Part shown: piece after piece, positions 61,306 through 64,000 of the stretch
How the letters are laid out: each line of letters opens with the position of its first letter
How positions within the stretch are numbered: the first letter of the stretch is position 1
Assembly: GCA_034509925.1 (NCBI GenBank)
Contig: CM067538.1
Coordinates: 4,622,778-4,686,777, forward strand
From: Hirudinaria manillensis
Taxonomy: Eukaryota; Annelida; Clitellata; Hirudinida; Hirudinidae
Reading direction: 5' to 3'
Length of the DNA stretch: 64,000 bases
Made by a program: the position numbers and the translations under genes
The notes under the pieces: model-generated
Seen by the model: the letters and a program-made list of their open reading frames with translations, nothing else
What the model was told of the DNA's origin: nothing
Database searches by the model: none

Positions 61306-63372
61306 TCATTAATAATAATAATAAAATAACATAATGGTAAATTAATCATAGGCAGACAATCCATCATTGAGGACCTGACGATGTCCTCCCATAGTCTTCC
61401 TCCTCTCCTGAATTCCGACGACCGATGAAAGAAGCAGAACTCCTGTCAGGGTGGTCCGAGCTGGTGCTCGTGGTAGGCTTTGATTTAAACGAGATGCTTG
61501 AAAATTCATCCCCATCATCTTCATGGGTGGTCCACCGATGCTGCTGCTGCTGCTGTTGCTGGTGATGATGATGATGATGAGGAGGATGATGACGACGATG
61601 ATGATGCTTCGGAGAGTCTGAGGTTCGTTTGGGTTTTTTTGATTTTGAGTAAGAAACCGAGGAAGTACTCGCCGTGGCTGCTGGTGGTCTGAATAATAAA
61701 AATAATAATAATAATAATAAATTAAATTAAAAATTAAATGACTGATTGATGAAAGAAAAGAATTTCTTAAAAATTAATTAACAATTTTTTTTTACTATTT
61801 TAAAAATAATTCTATCCAAAAAACATAAAATTAAGCGTGACGGAACACATGGTCTAGCAAGGACATTCTTCCACGTGAAGGTCATAATAATTATTGAGGC
61901 ACAGAATTTTAAAAACATTCACAAAAGTAATTCATGCAGCATCACAAAATACAAAAGCGTCCAAACACTTGCAATGAGATTTACACATACATAGTCATCA
62001 TTCAAAGATGATGACGACGATGGTGATGATGATGATTATTATTATTATATTATAATTATTATAATTATTATAACGCAAAATATTCTCAAAACATCTAAAA
62101 TGCCGAAAAGGAAAGCTCTTAAAAATGAACGACTATCCGACCAACGACTGACTGTCCTTTCCAAAATAACCTTTCATCCAAATTAATTTTATTAATTAAA
62201 AAATAATAATATAATAAATACATAATAAATGTAATAATGTACCAAGCAGATATGCGAATATTTTACGTTGAATATTTTTTTCTTTTTTATCTTGTCATAT
62301 TGTCAGACCACCCTGAAGGCAGGCTGCGTGCCCGACAAGAGTTTGTTTTTGTTCAAAATTGGTTGTTTAAAGCGTGTCAAGGTCGTCTCACGGAGATGAT
62401 GCAAAACAGAGGCAGACGGATTAGGGACGCTTCATCATCAAACATGGCTACGTTGTCGTCGTTGTTGTTGTTGCTATTGTTGTTATTGCTGTTGTCGTTG
62501 ACACTTCCACCACAACATAAAACACGTGCTTAGAGCTTTGACGCATTATTAAATTCAGAATTAAGAAATCGAATTATTTTTTTAAAAATTAGCCATTAAT
62601 TTAAACTTTTTTTCTCCGTCACTCATGGTGGCCCTCAGCGACGATGAATATTCATTAGATTTTAATCCGATTAATTCCGTTTAATTGCGATAAACGCTCA
62701 GGTGGGGCGCACTTTTCACATTAGGAATTGGTTGAAATGATTGAGTCTGGATGAAGATTGATTAACAGAGAGAGAGAGAGAGGGAGAGAGAGAGAGAGGA
62801 AGAGTGAGGGAGCAACTCACACCAAAACATTATCTGGAAAGTGCACCTGGAAGTGGTACGGGCTGGCGCCGTCATAAATTATGATAATGTAGCAACACGT
62901 CGACATTCTGGTGTGCCGGGAACGATGGAAACGAAAAAAAAGAGAGAGAAGGAAGGAAGCCACCCCAGGGGAAAGTGCCTGATTTCGACATCAAAAGGAA
63001 ACAAAACTACCACCCATGACGAGAAAATGAAATTATTACACAGAGGGAAATAAAGACATCAAAGGCAGCGCATAATAAATGACAGGTTAAATAATTTAGT
63101 GGCAATGAAATTATAGCCACCAGAAAGAAAAACTAGAAACAAAAAAACACAAAAACACAAAAACCACTGACGAACATTTATTGGACGTTTATTATAACAT
63201 AAGATTACGTAATCACAATCTGATGGGAGATGAAAGAAGCAATTGAAACCCACCTGAGTTGACAGCAGAAGAAGTCCATCCTCCCACTCTTCCTCCTCAG
63301 AAGGTCAATGCTGACCATGGCTGGAAACAACAACATCGTCGAAGCCCCGTTCACCAGGATCAGCAAACAACA
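51070..63372 (-). CDS. ptch: Patched (Hedgehog receptor), C-terminal 835 residues, 14 exons
   Basis: Exons 63372-63254, 61688-61375, 60487-60300, 59995-59822, 59673-59526, 55410-55265, 54608-54449, 53905-53817, 53679-53488, 53184-53047, 52501-52368, 52023-51924, 51795-51349 and 51228-51070 total 2,508 bases, with every junction in phase. The product is the second half of Patched, a 12-TM RND-type sterol transporter that restrains Smoothened and binds Hedgehog. Visible parts, in order: the end of the sterol-sensing domain (LLFPAMVSIDLLRR...MDFFCC), the cytoplasmic loop, TM7, the second large extracellular loop (NGIIYPPAFYNYLTAWT; ARGLPSYPRGLLVMFWEQFF), TM8-12 and a Ser/Arg-rich tail. Exons for the N-terminal half lie beyond 64000. 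The TM10 segment reads IGATVQVTVPF, without the acidic residue of vertebrate PTCH1. Confidence 0.93.
51349..51795 (-). CDS. ptch: Patched exon: cytoplasmic tail
   Basis: CGCACCAG acceptor, CTG|GTAAGA donor, phase 0 at both ends. Arg/Ser-rich tail with LYLPPPSP and NLSTIVEEGSNSCASSISI; the latter resembles the TITEE-type segment I remember from insect Patched. Confidence 0.85.
51924..52023 (-). CDS. ptch: Patched exon: TM12
   Basis: TTTTTTCAG acceptor, GAG|GTTAAG donor. Encodes YIFGPFVVMLMLGCFNGLIF, then LPVLLSLVGPSAE. Confidence 0.93.
52265..52345. repeat. 18-bp minisatellite beyond the TM11 exon donor
   Basis: About 4.5 copies of TTTGCAACAACCACAAYG, starting about 25 bases into the intron. 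Confidence 0.9.
52368..52501 (-). CDS. ptch: Patched exon: TM11
   Basis: GCATTCCAG acceptor, AGGAA|GTGGGT donor, phase 2. Encodes CIGPRDRRMVLSLEQVVTPS and AAFLGILVLAATELVFIR. Read-through past the donor would run into an 18-bp repeat. Confidence 0.92.
52512..52665. repeat. 27-bp minisatellite ending at the TM11 exon acceptor
   Basis: About 5.5 copies of ATTAAATGATTTAACATTTT plus CATTAAA. On the minus strand the last unit ends about 16 bases before the acceptor AG, in the branch-point zone. Confidence 0.92.
53047..53184 (-). CDS. ptch: Patched exon: TM9-TM10
   Basis: CCTCGTAG acceptor, TTG|GTCGGT donor. Encodes MVELYGFLGLAGMKMSSLTA, then VIISIGATVQVTVPFVL. Confidence 0.93.
53488..53679 (-). 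CDS. ptch: Patched exon: TM8
   Basis: CTTTGACAG acceptor, GAG|GTTACG donor. Encodes ARGLPSYPRGLLVMFWEQFF followed by a hydrophobic helix ending LLNPFAAFLE. Confidence 0.93.
53817..53905 (-). CDS. ptch: Patched exon: second extracellular loop
   Basis: GTTTTCAG acceptor, TCG|GTGAGT donor. Encodes PASQPITFAQSAFVLNGLHS. Confidence 0.9.
54086..54449. repeat. 19-bp minisatellite, 19 units, starting at a Patched donor
   Basis: Unit TTACAATCTGTACTAATTA with variants ending AACAG, AACAA, AATTG and so on. The final partial unit TTACAATCTG straddles the exon-intron boundary at 54449. Confidence 0.95.
54449..54608 (-). CDS. ptch: Patched exon: second extracellular loop
   Basis: CTCTGCAG acceptor, CAGATT|GTAACA donor, phase 1. 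Encodes NGIIYPPAFYNYLTAWT and WTHDKTDPD. The donor is the first member of a 19-bp minisatellite. Confidence 0.92.
54651..54693. repeat. (AACT)n microsatellite
   Basis: About ten AACT units in the Patched intron upstream of the 54608 exon. Confidence 0.93.
55265..55410 (-). CDS. ptch: Patched exon: second extracellular loop
   Basis: AACGACAG acceptor, AGG|GTGAAG donor. Encodes VQEAYDKDFQSRSI and LGYKLIVQTGMKSLPVDRNR. Confidence 0.9.
55594..59145 (+). CDS. Retrotransposon polyprotein (RT and restriction-like endonuclease), intact
   Basis: 1,183 residues, uninterrupted, with a true ATG. N-terminal part: a Myb-like WTKEQYAELMWCFYY segment (about 75-90), likely for DNA or RNA binding. Reverse transcriptase from about 440: NWKSPGPDNI, the catalytic [14 protein letters not shown] (about 575), [14 protein letters not shown] and [10 protein letters not shown] (about 678). 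After the thumb comes a CCHC finger, [18 protein letters not shown] (about 997-1014), and then a restriction-like endonuclease with RPDIVIHD...LID (about 1080-1100) followed by KYKDLEIEI. No apurinic endonuclease and no gag-like ORF. This layout is typical of R2/R4-type elements. With all catalytic motifs present, the element may be able to move. Confidence 0.9.
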   Translation: MHFNKYNSNSLYLQKLNAAILADQNKRRAEIRSVVSLSSSNSHQTETQSQNGLSEDYRSTVKVNNSKLANKKQQWTKEQYAELMWCFYYAQANKNEGGVVKGTYTTWRSRNPEIHQNINKDTLANTRRWIINTKKFNDMELQDIKNRACQNAERHLSETQTKIVIESISEGKFQSPQKAIDSLTIQYPQDPATNITDLEQQIKSRLLENKHLDFNNRPKLNKVRICKDTLEKIKAANEILSKMIGGRQLNISEINDLIYCSASVIAGVQKPRDGPVGRKEPAWKVRISNKVEQYRKDLSIISEIKKGVATKRVHNKAKHLFKDESKSLEEKEQDIKMKLQATAQRLKRYCKRNDGYHQNKLFQEDAKKFYRHLCKRNETISDPPSAEKIEEFWRGILENEIVHNTEAAWVRDEEIAFRNVVTEEWKEFTISEIQEVIKKSSNWKSPGPDNIQNFWIKRFTSLHSILTIAFNDLINNPENIPSWLTSGVTFLLSKGANQNNTKNYRPITCLPTLYKLLTSAISNRLYTHLDKNNILPIEQKGCQRGSRGCKDQLLINKMIVSTAKRMKRNLAMAWIDYKKAFDSVPHSWILASMKMYGVPARITGFMECSMKEWKTELMLCHQLGCIKTNRISIKRGIFQGDSLSPLLFCLALVPLSNMLNKLKVGYEIEPKEQISHLLYMDDLKIFTKTETQLNKALTTVKTFTDDICMEFGLDKCAVAIMKRGKQIKSRNMPFDDHNSIQSLNEEEAYKYLGIDENGDIKHPEMKEKIAREYYRRVRLILKSELNSKNKLSAINALAIPVLTYSFGIIDWRKSEIDKMDRKTRKLLTMHGLHHPKGDVSRLYIKRRNGGRGLIQLMSAYRCSMVNLSDYIEQGKDRLCSLVKKHEAGKAKYSLLKEAKTIKNKYLSLPTVQTSVKEMLKDNMEKERINELREKPMHGQFFCNLEKNWVDKEASCAWLRSAGLKGETESLIMAAQDQTLNTRYHQRMILKQQIDGNCRICGKAQETISHITSGCTVLAATEYLHRHNKVASYIHWIVCRELGWEVPKKWYEHTPQSVTNIKDCTILWDYAIITDRKILANRPDIVIHDRRSKSCMLIDVSVPDDKNIALKEAEKISKYKDLEIEINRMWKVKSKVVPVIVGALGTLRKDFTKYVELIPGRPKTSEIQKISLLGTAHILRKVLG
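59149..59173 (+). other. 3' UTR hairpin of retrotransposon copy 2
   Basis: GCTGAGAGCACTGGTAGTGC followed by TCAGC: ten paired bases with a 2-base bulge, starting three bases after the stop codon. Confidence 0.6.
59224..59277. repeat. (TAA)n at the 3' end of retrotransposon copy 2
   Basis: About 17 TAA units with one TGA; either the target tract or a templated tail. Confidence 0.95.
59278..59330. repeat. Short dispersed repeat next to (TAA)n
   Basis: GTTACAAGCCA...AAGCTTGAGCAAAACTATCAA. A relative, GTTACAACCAG...AAGCTCGAGCAAAAGCAATCAA, follows a (TAA)n tract at about 52178-52212. Confidence 0.6.
59526..59673 (-). CDS. ptch: Patched exon: second extracellular loop
   Basis: ACGTGCAG acceptor, CTAG|GTTCGA donor, phase 1. 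Ends PELWLEIFRKWLL, the family's MWLHYFRDWL motif. Retrotransposon copy 2 lies in the intron that follows. Confidence 0.9.
59822..59995 (-). CDS. ptch: Patched exon: TM7 and start of second extracellular loop
   Basis: ATCACCAG acceptor, CTCAG|GTCTGA donor. Encodes IIVVIFFIISIVVGIVGV, then RVKEGLDTMDVMP and KYFGFYNFYIATQ. Confidence 0.92.
60100..60124. repeat. Short (CCAT)n
   Basis: About six CCAT units, with AT dinucleotides about 80 bases earlier and AAAT units about 40 bases later. Confidence 0.9.
60300..60487 (-). CDS. ptch: Patched exon: loop end before TM7
   Basis: TTTCCAG acceptor, AAG|GTATCG donor. Ser-rich, ending FIKRFYGPFLEKLPVK, equivalent to the vertebrate FAEKHYAPFL segment. 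Confidence 0.85.
61134..61325. repeat. (AAT)n tracts near the Patched loop exon
   Basis: Three AAT-rich blocks separated by CAACAACATC-type sequence, in the intron directly 3' of the loop exon. Confidence 0.92.
61375..61688 (-). CDS. ptch: Patched exon: cytoplasmic loop with His/Gln runs
   Basis: TTATTCAG acceptor, TCAG|GTCCTC donor. The only frame open from end to end with matching phases encodes a Ser/Lys-rich loop containing HHHHHH-QQQQQ. These runs come from a CAT/CAG microsatellite inside the exon. No PPxY motif is present in this loop. Confidence 0.78.
61689..63253. other. Patched intron
   Basis: Holds AAT, GTT/GTC and GA-rich tracts (GA run at about 62768-62798) and no other gene that I can support. 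Confidence 0.6.
63254..63372 (-). CDS. ptch: Patched exon: end of sterol-sensing domain
   Basis: GTTGTGCAG acceptor, CTCAG|GTGGGT donor, phase 2. Encodes CCLLILVNGASTMLLFPAMV, then SIDLLRR and MDFFCC. Confidence 0.9.
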
Positions 63373-64000
63373 CTGCACAACGACAAAGGTCTGTGTTTAG
63401 GTAGATCTGGGGCATCTGGGTCGTCGCTATCATCATCATAATCATAATCATCAACAACAACACCATCGTCACAATCGCAACCACCTCAACAGACCCTCAT
63501 ATTCTTGCAAATCACTGATTAAAAAAACACCTCGAAATTTAAAATCAGAATGACGTAATGATGGGACTTAACATTCTTAACAACAACAAAAATAACAGCA
63601 AACAGGAGCAACAACAACAACAACAAAAACAACAACAGCGACAACAACAACGAAAAAAACAGCAACAACCAATTGAGAACCAAAAAAAAAAATGCTGGCA
63701 ATTAAACAAACATTCATAAAACTTAACCCTGCGTGTTTTAGTCTCAGGGGGACCGCTGTTCCTTTAAGCTTCTGACCTCATAAATTTAAGCTGACACATG
63801 TTGGAAGCACGAAATATCCACAAATTATTTTCAATGCATCTCGAATTCGAAATGAATTACGACTCGTTACCATGACAACAGCAGCTTAATTCACCATAAA
63901 ATACCATAACAATTTAATCGCAAAATCTAATAAACAAAATCTTATTCTTTCCAAATTTTTAAAGACAAGCAATACCCTACACGAGCATAAATTATGTGGG
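63373..64000. other. Patched intron at the window edge
   Basis: AAC/CAA and CAT tracts; no exon recognised. The next upstream Patched exon must lie beyond the window. Confidence 0.6.

Overview
This is intron-rich eukaryotic DNA from an invertebrate animal. It is strongly AT-rich and carries an unusually heavy load of micro- and minisatellites. The recognisable genes are animal ones: Patched, CEP78, KIF-binding protein, an SR-protein kinase, a ubiquilin and a sea-urchin-egg-lectin/CUB membrane protein. The Patched C-terminus recalls what I remember of insect Patched, but I cannot fix the phylum.

Layout. 1.5-15.4 kb (minus): 3' part of a gene for a type I membrane protein with SUEL lectin, CUB and sushi domains, one transmembrane helix and a very short tail; its introns are full of simple repeats. 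15.4-22 kb: more complex DNA in which I find no gene. 22.2-23.8 kb: a (ATG)n array and a ~1 kb (ATT)n array. 23.8-27.6 kb (minus): a near-full-length non-LTR retrotransposon (R4/Dong-like: reverse transcriptase, CCHC finger, restriction-like endonuclease) with one frameshift. 29.6 kb: a candidate minus-strand first exon and promoter. 31.7-46.6 kb is gene-dense: an intronless SRPK kinase (minus), an intronless ubiquilin-like gene with a long 90-bp-unit repeat tail (minus), a 15-exon CEP78 (plus) and an intronless KIFBP (minus). 47.4-48.8 kb: a possible micro-gene, then a two-exon RING-like gene followed in frame by further coding-like sequence interrupted by stops. 51.1-63.4 kb (minus): 14 exons making the C-terminal 835 residues of Patched; the 5' end lies beyond the window. 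A second, intact copy of the retrotransposon sits on the plus strand inside a Patched intron (55.5-59.2 kb).

The genes do not form an operon or one pathway. Patched (Hedgehog receptor), CEP78 and KIFBP all have links to centrosome, cilium or microtubule biology in the literature, but adjacency alone does not show co-regulation. All exon boundaries come from reading splice sites by eye. They are supported by reading-frame continuity: every junction inside the three spliced genes is phase-compatible, and the summed exon lengths are exact multiples of three.

Most unusual features: a pair of near-identical TAA-flanked retrotransposons in inverted orientation; minisatellites that begin at or near exon-intron junctions, in one case with each unit carrying a copy of a 5' splice site; and a ubiquilin with a hierarchical repeat tail.
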